Part shown: positions 1 through 12,784 of the stretch, one piece after another
How the letters are laid out: each line of letters begins with the position of its first letter
Position numbering within the stretch: position 1 is the first letter of the stretch
DNA from: JAWVFM01 sp963841455
GTDB lineage: Bacteria > Actinomycetota > Thermoleophilia > Solirubrobacterales > 70-9
DNA length: 64,000 nucleotides
Reading direction: 5' to 3'
Assembly: GCA_963841455.1 (NCBI GenBank)
Contig: CAWJCU010000006.1
Location: forward strand, 1 to 64,000
Made by a program: the position numbers and the translations under genes
The notes under the pieces: model-generated
Database searches by the model: none
Seen by the model: only the letters and a program-made list of their open reading frames with translations
What the model was told of the DNA's origin: nothing

Positions 1-2762
1 GTCCACATGCACGACCGCTCGCGCGCGCACCTTCAGGACGCGCTCGCCGCCGTGGGCCTCCACGGCACCCTTGAGGAGACCGAGCCGGCGCGGCGCGGGA
101 ACGGCTCGGCGTACCTGTGCTCGGCGGCCGAGGCGAGCGAGCGCTTTCGCGACCACCCCGAGGCGGCCGCCGAGACAGTCCGGCTCTCCGAGCGGCTCCG
201 CTTCGACCTCGCCCGCGACCTCGGCTACCGCTACCGGGAAGCGAGGACCCCGATGCCGATCGGGCGCTCGCGGAGATCTGTCGCGCCCGGCTTCAGCATC
301 GCTACGCCGGCAATCGCAATCGCGCCGAGGCCGAGCGGCGCCTGGAAGAGGAGCTCGCCGTGATCCGCAAGCTCGAGCTCTCGGGCTTCTTTCTCCTGCA
401 CTACGACATCCTCGAGCTGGCGCGCGAGGTGGCCGTCGAGGTGCGGGGGTCCGACTCGGCGCGAATGCTGCTGCCGCCGGGGCGCGGGCGCGGGTCGAGC
501 GTCAGCTCGGTGGTCTGCTACCTCACCGGGCTCTCGCACATCGACCCCGTGCGCGGCGGGCTGTTCCTCGGGCGCTTCCTGAACGAGGAGATCACCGAGG
601 CTCCCGACATCGACCTCGACTTTCCGCGCGACATCCGCGAGATGCTGATCCCGCGGATCATCGAGCGCTACGGCGACGAGCGAGCGGCGCTGGTGAGCGC
701 GTTCGCCTCCTATCGCTCGCGCGGGGCGGTGCGCGACCTCGGGAAGGTGCTGGGGCTGCCGGCGGGCGAGATCGAGCGCGCGGCGCGGATGGTGGACGTC
801 TACGACCGCTCGAGCGCGATCGAGGCCGACGTCGCCGAGGCGATCGGGCCGGCGCGGGCGGCCTCGCCTCGCTGGCGTGCGCTCGCCGAGCTCGCGCGCG
901 ATGCGTGGGGGCTCCCCCGCCACGCCTCCCAGCATCCGGGCGGGATGGTGCTGGCGACGCGGCCCCTCGTCGACATCTGCCCCGTCCAGCCGGCGGCGAT
1001 GGAGGGCCGCCAGATCGTGCAGTGGGACAAGGACTCCTGCGCGGACGCCGGGTTCCTCAAGATCGACCTGCTGGGGCTCGGGATGCTGTCGGCGGTCGAG
1101 CGGTGCGTCGACGAGATCGCGCGCGTGCGCGGCGAGCGGATGGACCTCTCGCGGATCCCCGTCGACGATCCCGCCACCTTCGACGCGATCCGGCGCGCCG
1201 ACACCACCGGCGTCTTCCAGATCGAGAGCCGGGCGCAGATGCAGATGCTCACGCGGACGCTGCCGGAGACGCTCGACGACCTCACCGTGCAGGTGGCGCT
1301 GGTGCGGCCGGGGCCGATCCAGGGCGGCGCCGTCCACCCCTACCTCGACCGCAAGGAGCGGCTGCGCGCCGACCCGCGCTTCGAGGTCCCCTACGAGCAC
1401 CCCTCGCTCGAGCCGATCCTGAGCGACACGCTGGGGACGATCGTCTTCCAGGAGCAGGTGATCCAGGTGGCGATGGCGCTCGCCGGCTTCAGCCCCGGCG
1501 AGGCGGAGGGGCTGCGGCGGGCGATGAGCCGCAAGCGCTCCGAGGAGGCGATCCTCGCCTACCGCGACCGGTTCCTCGACGGCGCGAAGGCGAAACGGAG
1601 TCCCGGACGCGGTCGCCGAGCGGGTCTTCGAGCAGGTGCGCGGCTTCTCCGGCTTCGGCTTTCCGAAGGCGCACGCGGCCGCGTTCGGCCTGCTCGCCTA
1701 CCAGTCGACGTGGCTTCGGGTCCACTACGGGCCCGAGCTCCTGTGCTCGCTGCTGAACGAGCAGCCGATGGGCTTCTACCCCTCCGACTCGCTCGTCCAC
1801 GAGGCGCAGAGGCGCGGGATCGGCGTGCTGGCGCCCGACGTGAACGAGAGCAGCGTCGAGTGCGCCGTGGAGCGCCGGGGCGAGGAGCTGGCGGTGCGGA
1901 TCGGGCTCGGCTACGTGAACGGCGCGCGCGAGGACGAGATGCGGGCGCTCGTCGCCGAGCGCGAGCGCGGCGGGCGCTACGGCAGCTTCGCGAAGCTCGC
2001 CTCGCGGTCGGGGGTGGGCGACGACGCGCTCGAGCGGCTCGCCTGGGCGGGCGCGTGCGACTCGCTCGACGGGGCCGCCGAGGCGCGCGCTTCGGCGGCG
2101 GCGAGGCGGCGGGCGCTGTGGCAGCTGGGGGTCGCCTCCGGGGCGCGGCCGACCGGCTTCGGCGAGCAGCTCGCGCTGCCGCTCGAGGTGCCCGAGCCGC
2201 CGCGCCTGCGCGAGCTGGGCGGCTGGGAGCTGGCCGTGGCCGACTACGAGTCGACCGGGATGACGCTCGGAACGCACCCCATGGGCCTGATCAGGCCGGA
2301 GCTCGACGAGGAGCTCGTCGCGAGCATGTCGTTCGAGGCGCTGCCGAACTACAGCCGGATCCGCGTCGGCGGCATGGTCATCGCCCGCCAGCGCCCGGCG
2401 ACGGCGAACGGGATCCTCTTCATGCTGCTCGAGGACGAGTGGGGCACGATCAACCTGATCGTCCCTCCCCCCGCCTACAGGCGGCACCGCCTGATCGCAA
2501 GCGCGGCGCCGTTCGTCATCGCCGACGGTCGCCTCGAGCGGGTCGGCGCGAACCGCAACGTCGTCGTCGACCGCCTCGAGCGCCTCGACCGGCCGGGCTC
2601 GGTCGCGCCGACGTGAGGCACATCGAGCCGCCCGCCGAGCGCGAGACCGGCCGCGACGGCTCGCCGGACGCGCCGCCGAAGGTCGCCGTCGCAGGCGGCG
2701 GGGCGGCCGAGCTCGGCGCGGTCCTTCCCGCCCCGCACAGCTTCGGCCGTCGGGGGCGATGA
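1..2762 (+). pseudogene. dnaE2: Error-prone DNA polymerase DnaE2, 5' truncated by window edge, three frameshifts
   Basis: This is an alpha-subunit-type (C family) polymerase of the DnaE2/ImuC group, used in SOS translesion synthesis. The part present holds the palm and fingers (ASQHPGGMV, the QWDKDSCADAGFLKIDLLGLGML stretch, the TGVFQIES segment, VALVRPGPIQGG, PYLDRK), the FGFPKAHA motif, helix-hairpin-helix repeats and a C-terminal OB fold (INLIVPP). The start lies left of the window. The protein runs through three frames: one base is missing near 235, one A is extra in the AAA at 1593-1595, and one base is missing near 2600-2610. If the last shift is ignored the gene stops at 2616. Followed through, the frame adds about 50 residues and ends in PAPHSFGRRGR, a tail typical of actinobacterial DnaE2, at 2762. 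Sequencing error is more likely than decay because every segment keeps its motifs. The family is sure; the third shift is probable. Confidence 0.88.
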
Positions 2763-2807
2763 GCCCGCAGAGGCCCCTCTCAGGCACGAAATGCAAGATC
2801 CATTGCA

Positions 2808-2819
2808 GAACACATGTTC
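2808..2819. promoter_or_regulatory. LexA (SOS) box, perfect palindrome
   Basis: The sequence GAACACATGTTC fits the Gram-positive/actinobacterial LexA operator GAAC-N4-GTTC without a mismatch and is a full palindrome. It lies 46 bases after the dnaE2 end and about 20 bases before a GTG at 2840. A TTGCAG at 2803-2808 could be a -35 element overlapped by the box. Because dnaE2 ends before it, the box should control something transcribed rightwards from here rather than dnaE2 itself. LexA binding is inferred from the match only. Confidence 0.7.
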
Positions 2820-2839
2820 CGTCCGAGAGCAAACCTAGT

Positions 2840-3015
2840 GTGCCCCGCGTGATCCCCGAAGAGGCAACTCGCCCTCGTCACGAACGCCGCAGCCGGCGCC
2901 TCGCGCGGCTGCTGAGCGGCGTCGATCTCGCGATCGACCTCGCGACGCTCGGCGAGTACGGCCTCGAGCCGCTACCCGCGGAGGCCCCATGCCGGACGCG
3001 ACGGCCGACATCTGA
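2840..3015 (+). CDS. Candidate small SOS-controlled ORF (about 58 codons, possibly one frameshift)
   Basis: A GTG at 2840, just after the LexA box, opens a frame with strong GC3 bias up to about 2985. It reads VPRVIPEEATRPRHERR and later LLSGVDLAIDLATLGEYGL. That frame then runs on through the rRNA terminator, which is implausible. A second frame beginning at the ATG 2989 reads MPDATADI and stops at 3015 with the same codon bias. A single-base slip near 2988 would join the two into one small basic protein. I do not recognise a family. The case rests on codon bias plus the operator; the rest of the interval up to 3155 shows nothing I can name. Confidence 0.3.
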
Positions 3016-3155
3016 CCTCGGCCTGGGAGGCGCTTCCGGCAACCCGGGGCCGCCGCGGGGAGTGCGGCCGACCCGGCCCGCGCGCGCGCCGCGGCATACC
3101 GCGCCGCGGTCGCGTCGGCTCGCTAGCCTGAGGCCGCTGCCCTCTGCGGCACGCG

Positions 3156-3184
3156 AAAAAGAGCCGCCCGCGGGCGGCTCTTTT
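3156..3184 (-). terminator. rRNA operon terminator
   Basis: A 13-bp stem (AAAAGAGCCGCCC / GGGCGGCTCTTTT) with a two-base loop lies 10 bases past the 3' end of 5S rRNA. Read on the minus strand it ends in a run of T. This is a standard intrinsic terminator for the rRNA operon; its symmetry would also stop rightward transcription coming from the dnaE2 side. Confidence 0.88.
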
Positions 3185-3194
3185 CAGAAGTAAG

Positions 3195-3312
3195 ACCGGC
3201 GGCGACCTACTCTCCCAGGCGTGTGAACACCAAGTACCATCGGCGCTGAGGGGCTTAACTGCTCTGTTCGGAATGGGAAGAGGTGTTTCCCCCTCGCTAT
3301 GACCACCGAAAC
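3195..3312 (-). rRNA. rrf: 5S ribosomal RNA
   Basis: The minus strand reads as a typical 5S rRNA: it begins with GGTGGTCATAGCGAGGGGGA, contains the CCGAACAGAGCAGTTAAG and GGTACTTGG segments and closes with GGGAGAGTAGGTCGCCGCC. It is the last gene of the 16S-23S-5S operon. The 23S-5S spacer of about 60 bases contains the TTGAAAACTGCA box that also occurs in the 16S-23S spacer. Ends are estimated to within a few bases. Confidence 0.95.
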
Positions 3313-3373
3313 CTGCGGGACCGCAGGCCCCGGCGGGGCTTGAAAACTGCACGCAGGCCAATTAGAAAAGGTA

Positions 3374-6378
<3,005 letters not shown>

Positions 6379-6636
6379 GGTGAGCACCACCACGTGCGCG
6401 AACGCACCGGTGGCGCGATACCCATAATTGGCCTTTGTGCAGTTTTCAAGCTCCGCCGAGGCTGCAAGCGAAGGTCGTTCGCCCGCGGTCCCTCAAAACT
6501 GAGCAGCGACGCTGCGGCCCCTGAGGGCCACGACGCAGGTCCGGTCGACGTGTCGGGACGCCTCAAGGCCGAAGCCTCGAGGCGGACTCCCTCAGCCGGG
6601 CACCGGTATTGGCGCCGGCCTCGTAGAGCTCCCTAG
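6379..6636 (-). other. 16S-23S internal transcribed spacer, no tRNA gene
   Basis: The spacer of about 258 bases holds no cloverleaf-like segment and no GGTTCGANTCC-type T arm on either strand, so the tRNA-Ile/tRNA-Ala genes often found here are absent. It does contain, on the minus strand, the boxes TTTTGAGGGACC and TTGAAAACTGCA. Similar boxes recur in the 16S leader and the 23S-5S spacer, as expected for rRNA processing or antitermination signals. Confidence 0.8.
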
Positions 6637-8186
<1,550 letters not shown>

Positions 8187-8466
8187 AGTGACTTGAGGGT
8201 TTCAATCCGACCCCCCGGGTCAGGGGTGGCCGGTTCCTCTGTCAAAACGAAGAGATGCCATGCCTGGCTTGGCCACCGGCGTACACCGCCGGTGACCGAC
8301 ATGACGGGTTCAATAAGCCCCCGTACGGGGTGCGCACGGGGGCCGGACCTGTCGCGACCACCGGCCCGAAGGCCCGTGGTTCGCGCGCTGCTCAGTTTTC
8401 AAGGACCGCCGCGGGCCTCTCCGGAGGACTTCCGGAAAGCCCGACCCGCCTCGAAGGCGACCACCG
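8187..8466 (-). other. rRNA operon leader
   Basis: About 280 bases of transcribed leader lie between the rRNA promoter and 16S rRNA. On the minus strand it contains CTTGAAAACTGAGCAGC (near 8388-8405), the same box type as in the spacers. It also has self-complementary GGCCGGTGG/CCACCGGC-type segments that can pair to form the 16S processing stem. I see no coding sequence in it. Confidence 0.6.
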
Positions 8467-8495
8467 AGTATATCGAGCGGTCGATGAGATCTCAA
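8467..8495 (-). promoter_or_regulatory. Strong sigma-70-type promoter of the rRNA operon
   Basis: On the minus strand TTGAGA (8495-8490) and TATACT (8472-8467) are separated by exactly 17 bases, one of the best promoter matches in the window. It lies 21 bases past the tyrS stop and directs transcription into 16S rRNA. The start site would be near 8460. Confidence 0.82.
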
Positions 8496-8516
8496 GCCCC
8501 CGAGACGCGGGGCCAG

Positions 8517-9698
8517 TCAATGGCCGGAGCCCACCCGAACGCGGCGGAATCTCCTGCGGCCGACCTGGAGGATAGCGCCGTCGAGCTGGCCGGCCGGCAC
8601 ATCGAGACGCCCCGTGGCCAGCTGGTCACCGTCGACCTTCACCCCTCCCTGGTCGATGAGCCGCCTAGCCTCGCTCCTCGAGATGCCGAACGCGTCGGCC
8701 AGTACCGCCGGAAGGTGCACCTCGGTCGCGGAGTCGACGGTGATCGAGACTTCTTCCACGTCCTCGGGCACCTCGTGCCGAACGTGCACCCGGTCGAAGG
8801 CCTCCTCGGCCGCGAGGCCCGCGCCCTCGCCGGAGAAGCGGTCGACGATCCGGCGAGCGAGCTTGCGCTTCGCCTCGCCGGGGTGCTGGTCGGGCACGAG
8901 GTCCTCGTCGAGCAGAAGGAGGGAGTACTGCTCTAGCGCGCTGTCGGGCACGCTCATCAGGCGGCCGAACATCTCATCGGGAGGATCGGTGACGCCGACG
9001 TAGTTCCCGAAGGACTTGCTCATCTTCCGCGTCCCGTCGGTGCCGACCAGAAGAGGCATCGTGAGGATCGACTGCGGAGGCCTTCCGAGCGCGGTCTGCA
9101 CGTCCCGCGCGAAGAGCAGGTTGAAGGTCTGGTCGCTGCCGCCGAGCTCGACGTCGGCGTCGACGGCGACGGAGTCGTAGCCCTGGAGCACCGGATAGAG
9201 GAGCTCGAGCGCCGAGATCGGCTGCTCGTTGCGCATCCGCTGCGCGAAGTCCTCCCGCTCGAGCAACCTCGCGACGGTGAAGTGGCGGATCAGCGAGAAG
9301 AGCTCCCCGCTCGGCATCTCGAGCCATTCGCTGTTGTGGCGCAGCTCCACCCGGTCGGGATCCAGGACCTTGAACGCCTGCTGCCGGTAGGTCTCGGCGT
9401 TCGCCTCGATTTCCTCGGCCGACAGCACGGGCCGCTCCTCCGACCGCCCGCTCGGGTCCCCAACGCGCGCCGTGTAGTCACCCACGATCAGCACGACGAC
9501 GTGCCCGGCATCCTGGAACGCCCGCAGCTTGTTCAGCACGACGACGTGCCCGAGGTGTATGTCGGCGGTCGTCGGGTCTATGCCGAGCTTCACGCGCAGG
9601 GGCTTCCTTCCCTCGAGCTGCTCGGCGAGCCGCCCCTTCGGAAGGGCGTCGACCGCTCCGCGCAGCAGGGTGTCGGCCTGGGATCGAGGGTCGTTCAA
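8517..9698 (-). CDS. tyrS: Tyrosine--tRNA ligase
   Basis: This class I aminoacyl-tRNA synthetase attaches tyrosine to tRNA-Tyr in the cytoplasm. The 393-residue protein has HLGH at 48-51 (HIGH motif), the tyrosine-pocket segments YPVLQGYDS and GGSDQTFN, and an exact KMSKS at 225-229. The last 60 residues form an S4 RNA-binding domain (GISRSEARRLIDQGGVKVDG). The length and the KMSKS spacing fit the TyrZ-like branch. The ATG gives MNDPRSQ. It lies directly upstream of the rRNA promoter on the same strand and divergent from the penicillin-binding protein gene, with 171 bases between. I looked there for a T-box leader and saw no convincing one. Confidence 0.96.
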   Translation of the reverse strand: MNDPRSQADTLLRGAVDALPKGRLAEQLEGRKPLRVKLGIDPTTADIHLGHVVVLNKLRAFQDAGHVVVLIVGDYTARVGDPSGRSEERPVLSAEEIEANAETYRQQAFKVLDPDRVELRHNSEWLEMPSGELFSLIRHFTVARLLEREDFAQRMRNEQPISALELLYPVLQGYDSVAVDADVELGGSDQTFNLLFARDVQTALGRPPQSILTMPLLVGTDGTRKMSKSFGNYVGVTDPPDEMFGRLMSVPDSALEQYSLLLLDEDLVPDQHPGEAKRKLARRIVDRFSGEGAGLAAEEAFDRVHVRHEVPEDVEEVSITVDSATEVHLPAVLADAFGISRSEARRLIDQGGVKVDGDQLATGRLDVPAGQLDGAILQVGRRRFRRVRVGSGH

Positions 9699-9869
9699 GG
9701 CTCCTCCGGGCGGCCTCGAAGCGGGTGGCCGACGGGTGGCCCAATGCTAGACTCATCCGCTCCCCGAGCGGGGCTGCCCCCGCATTGCTCTCCGGGGTTT
9801 CCCACTCGCCAGCCGGCCCCGCGGTCGGCCTCGGATACCACCGGCGGGCTGCCCTGGGATAGACCCGAC

Positions 9870-12239
9870 ATGCAGCTGAGACGTAACCGCACAACGCTCG
9901 AAGCCCCTGCTCCAACGAGCAACGGCGACGCACCGAAGCAGGCGCGCCCCCGGCTCAAGAAGCTCCGAGTCGCGCTCGTCCTCTTCGGGCTCGCCCTCCT
10001 CGCCTTCGTCTCCTGGATCTTCGGGATCATGGCCGCGGTCGCCAGCGACCTACCGCAGCTCGACGATCGCGCCCAGTTCAAGAACGCGCAGAACTCGGTC
10101 ATCCTCGACGATCACAACCAGCGCCTCGCGATCGTCACCAACAATCGCGGCCGCGTCCTCATCCCCTCGAAGGGGATCGCGCCGATCATGAAGGAGGCGA
10201 CCGTCGCGATCGAGGACAAGCGCTTCTACGAGCACCGGGGCGTCGACTTCGTCGGCATCGGCCGCGCGGTCGTCTCGGACGTCATCAACCAGGGGGCCTC
10301 TCAGGGTGCGTCCACCATCACCGAGCAGTTCGTCAAGAACGCGCTCCAGGCGCAGGGCAGCCGCACGGTCTTCGAGAAGCTGCGCGAGGCGGCGCTCGCA
10401 TACCAGCTCGAGCGCCACTGGGACAAGGACAAGATCCTAACCGAGTACCTGAACACCATCTACTTCGGCGAGGGCGCATACGGCATCGAGGCCGCCGCCA
10501 AGACGTATTTCGGCTGGAACCATCCCGGGTGCGGGACTTCCGGTCACCGCTGCGCCTCCGAGCTCCTCCCCTGGGAGGCGGCGACGCTCTCCGGGATCAT
10601 CTCCTCCCCGACGGGCTACGACCCGAAGACCCATCCGCGAGCCGCCCTCGTGCGACGCAACCTAGTGCTCCAGAACATGGAGGAGCAGGGCTACATAACA
10701 CAGGGTGAGTACAAGCGCTACTCCCGGGTCCCGCTCCCGCCCCCGGGCCAGATCCACGCTCCGAGCCAGCCGTCCGCGGCGCCGTACTTCACGTCGTGGC
10801 TGCGGCAGCAGCTCGTCGACCTCTACGGCGCCGGTCAGGCCTTCAGCGGCGGCCTCAAGGTCAAGTCGACGCTCGACCTAAGCCTCGAGAACAAGGTGCA
10901 GGAGATCGTCGACCAGAACGTCGGCGGGCTCGGCCCTTCGTCCGCAGTCGCCGTGATCGACAACAAGACCGGGGGCATCCGGGCGCTCGTCGGTGGCACC
11001 GACTACAAGTCGCAGCCGTTCAACATCGCCACCGAGGGAGCGCGCCAGCCCGGCTCGTCGTTCAAGCCCTTCACCCTCGTGACCGCGCTCGAACAGGGCA
11101 TCTCGCCATCGAGCGTCTGGGCCTCGGCGCCACAGGCGCTGCCGTACAAGGCCGAGCTGCCGCCGAAGAAGAACGCGAAGGGCAAGGCGAAGGGCAAGGC
11201 GAAAGGCAAGGCGAAGGGCAAGTCCCAAATCGTCAACGACCTGTTCCGCGTCTCCAACTACGGCGACGAGTACGCGGGGAGCCGGACGCTTCAGGACGCG
11301 ACGACCTACTCCGACAACGCCGTCTACTCGCAGGTGGGGATGCAGGTCGGGCCGGCGAACGTCGCCGGGACCGCCCAGAAGATGGGGATCACGAGCCCGC
11401 TGACCACCCCGGGCATCAAGTACTCCGTGAACGGCGGCCCGTTCACGGAGTACAACCCGGCGCTGATCCTGGGCGGGCTCTCGACCGGCGTCAACCCGCT
11501 CGAGATGGCGCACGCCTACGACACCCTCGCCCAGGACGGCCGGCTGACGAGCGGCACGATGGCGGCCCAGAGCGGCGGACCGGTCGGGATCCTCAAGGTC
11601 ACCGACTCGGATGGCCACCTCGTGGGGGCCGACAACGGTGCTTCGGGCGTCAACGAGGTGAAGAGCCAGCAGGTCATTCCTTCCACCGTCGCGCAGACCA
11701 CGAAGTCGATCCTGCAGACGGTCGTCGCCTCCGGGACCGGCACCCACGCGCAGACCGGCGGCTACGTCTGGGGCAAGACCGGAACGACCACCAGCAACGG
11801 CGACGCCTGGTTCGTCGGGTCGACCGGGGACATCACGGTCGCGATCTGGGTCGGCTACCCGGACTCCAACAAACCCATGTCGACGCTCTACAACGGAGGC
11901 CCCGTCGACGGAGGAACGATCCCGGCCGACATGTTCTCCGACATCGTCTCCGCCTGGGACGGCATCAAGGCCTCGGAACGCGCTCACAAGAAGCACCCTG
12001 GGCCAGCGGCGCCCAGCGCCGGCACGACCTCGGTGCCGACCTACACGCCGCCCGCGACTACGGTCGCCCCCGCCACCCCGTCGGCCCCGGCGCCCTCCAC
12101 CGGGAGGAGGAGGAGGAGGAGGAGGAGGCGCGCCTCAGGCGACGCCCGCGCCCGCCCCGGCGCCGGCGCCCGGGGCCGGCGGCACCGGCGGCGCTCCCCC
12201 CGTCAGCGGGGGCGGCGGGGTGGGGGCCGGCTGAGGTAG
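9870..12239 (+). CDS. Class A penicillin-binding protein (bifunctional transglycosylase/transpeptidase)
   Basis: This enzyme polymerises and crosslinks peptidoglycan at the outer face of the membrane. A short cytoplasmic head is followed by a membrane anchor at about 32-56. The GT51 domain shows EDKRFYEHRG (115-124) and QGASTITEQF. The transpeptidase has SSFK (Ser396, Lys399), SDN (481-483) and KTG (636-638). Between the first two transpeptidase motifs lies a lysine/glycine repeat (KGKA units, about 431-453). The tail is proline/alanine rich, then turns into an arginine run at an (AGG)n tract near 12105-12130. One base removed there gives a glycine/alanine/proline tail ending at 12234, which suits the family better. 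The ATG at 9870 is chosen because upstream codons show no similarity. The end overlaps the convergent glycosylase gene. Confidence 0.95.
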   Translation: MQLRRNRTTLEAPAPTSNGDAPKQARPRLKKLRVALVLFGLALLAFVSWIFGIMAAVASDLPQLDDRAQFKNAQNSVILDDHNQRLAIVTNNRGRVLIPSKGIAPIMKEATVAIEDKRFYEHRGVDFVGIGRAVVSDVINQGASQGASTITEQFVKNALQAQGSRTVFEKLREAALAYQLERHWDKDKILTEYLNTIYFGEGAYGIEAAAKTYFGWNHPGCGTSGHRCASELLPWEAATLSGIISSPTGYDPKTHPRAALVRRNLVLQNMEEQGYITQGEYKRYSRVPLPPPGQIHAPSQPSAAPYFTSWLRQQLVDLYGAGQAFSGGLKVKSTLDLSLENKVQEIVDQNVGGLGPSSAVAVIDNKTGGIRALVGGTDYKSQPFNIATEGARQPGSSFKPFTLVTALEQGISPSSVWASAPQALPYKAELPPKKNAKGKAKGKAKGKAKGKSQIVNDLFRVSNYGDEYAGSRTLQDATTYSDNAVYSQVGMQVGPANVAGTAQKMGITSPLTTPGIKYSVNGGPFTEYNPALILGGLSTGVNPLEMAHAYDTLAQDGRLTSGTMAAQSGGPVGILKVTDSDGHLVGADNGASGVNEVKSQQVIPSTVAQTTKSILQTVVASGTGTHAQTGGYVWGKTGTTTSNGDAWFVGSTGDITVAIWVGYPDSNKPMSTLYNGGPVDGGTIPADMFSDIVSAWDGIKASERAHKKHPGPAAPSAGTTSVPTYTPPATTVAPATPSAPAPSTGRRRRRRRRRASGDARARPGAGARGRRHRRRSPRQRGRRGGGRLR

Positions 12240-12784
12240 CGGCTTCCCGCGGCGCAGAAGCGCCACGGCAACTCGGTCGCGCGGCTGATCCCGATCCTCG
12301 GTCCGGTCGCGACCTCCACGGCCTCCCACTCGTCCCGTCTCTCCCGCAGCTCGAAGGGCGCCCTCAGGAGCGAAGCGCCGTTCGCTGCGAGGCCCACACC
12401 GATCGCCTGCGTGAGCTTTCCGGGCCCGGAGCAGAGCTCGCTCGCTCGCCTGCGCCCGCGTCGGGCGCGCATTGCGTCGAGCCCGCAGCGGGGCTCGAGG
12501 GCGCGAATCAGGACCGCGGCGGCGCTCCCCTCCGGCTCGGCGACCGCGTTGAGCAGGTTGTGCACGCCGTACGAGAAGTAGACGTAGGCGATCCCCGGCG
12601 GGCCGAAGAGGACCTCGTTGCGCGGGGTCCGCCCGCCGAAGGCGTGACAGGCGGGGTCGTCAGCATCGTAGCTCTCCGTCTCGACGATCACACCGCCCAC
12701 GCCCTCGTGCAGCAGGGCGCAGCCGATCAGGTCTCGGGCCACGTCGTGGACCGAGCGATCGAAGAAGTCTGCGTCGAGGCTCAC
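12203..12784 (-). CDS. mpg: 3-methyladenine DNA glycosylase (AAG/MPG family)
   Basis: A base-excision enzyme that removes alkylated purines. The 193 residues match the mammalian-type AAG fold: DLIGCALLH near the start, the catalytic-site segment IVETESY, the DPACHAFGG and RTPRNEVLFGPPG segments, the YVYFSYGVHN tyrosine/histidine region, and the SGPGKLTQAIG signature. The start is a GTG at 12784 that overlaps the argH stop as GTGA, so translation is probably coupled to argH. An upstream ATG at 12886 would lie inside argH and has no similarity. The 3' end overlaps the end of the penicillin-binding protein gene on the other strand by about 30 bases. Confidence 0.93.
   Translation of the reverse strand: MSLDADFFDRSVHDVARDLIGCALLHEGVGGVIVETESYDADDPACHAFGGRTPRNEVLFGPPGIAYVYFSYGVHNLLNAVAEPEGSAAAVLIRALEPRCGLDAMRARRGRRRASELCSGPGKLTQAIGVGLAANGASLLRAPFELRERRDEWEAVEVATGPRIGISRATELPWRFCAAGSRYLSRPPPRRPR

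Noticed and set aside
231..2832. Long ORFs antisense to dnaE2
   Set aside because: They are mirror frames caused by high GC content and have no motifs, while the sense frames carry polymerase motifs.
6379..6636. tRNA-Ile or tRNA-Ala in the 16S-23S spacer
   Set aside because: No acceptor or T-arm consensus and no cloverleaf can be drawn on either strand.
9699..9869. Possible T-box or other riboswitch in the tyrS/PBP intergenic region (GGTGGTATCCG on the minus strand; CCCC-GAGC-GGGG hairpin)
   Set aside because: The T-box core is imperfect, lies over 120 bases from the tyrS start, and no specifier stem or terminator arrangement is visible. Ordinary divergent promoters explain the region.
12105..12130. 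Phase-variable microsatellite (AGG)n in the PBP gene
   Set aside because: Triplet units do not change the frame; the observed issue is a one-base slip before the tract, better explained as a sequence error.
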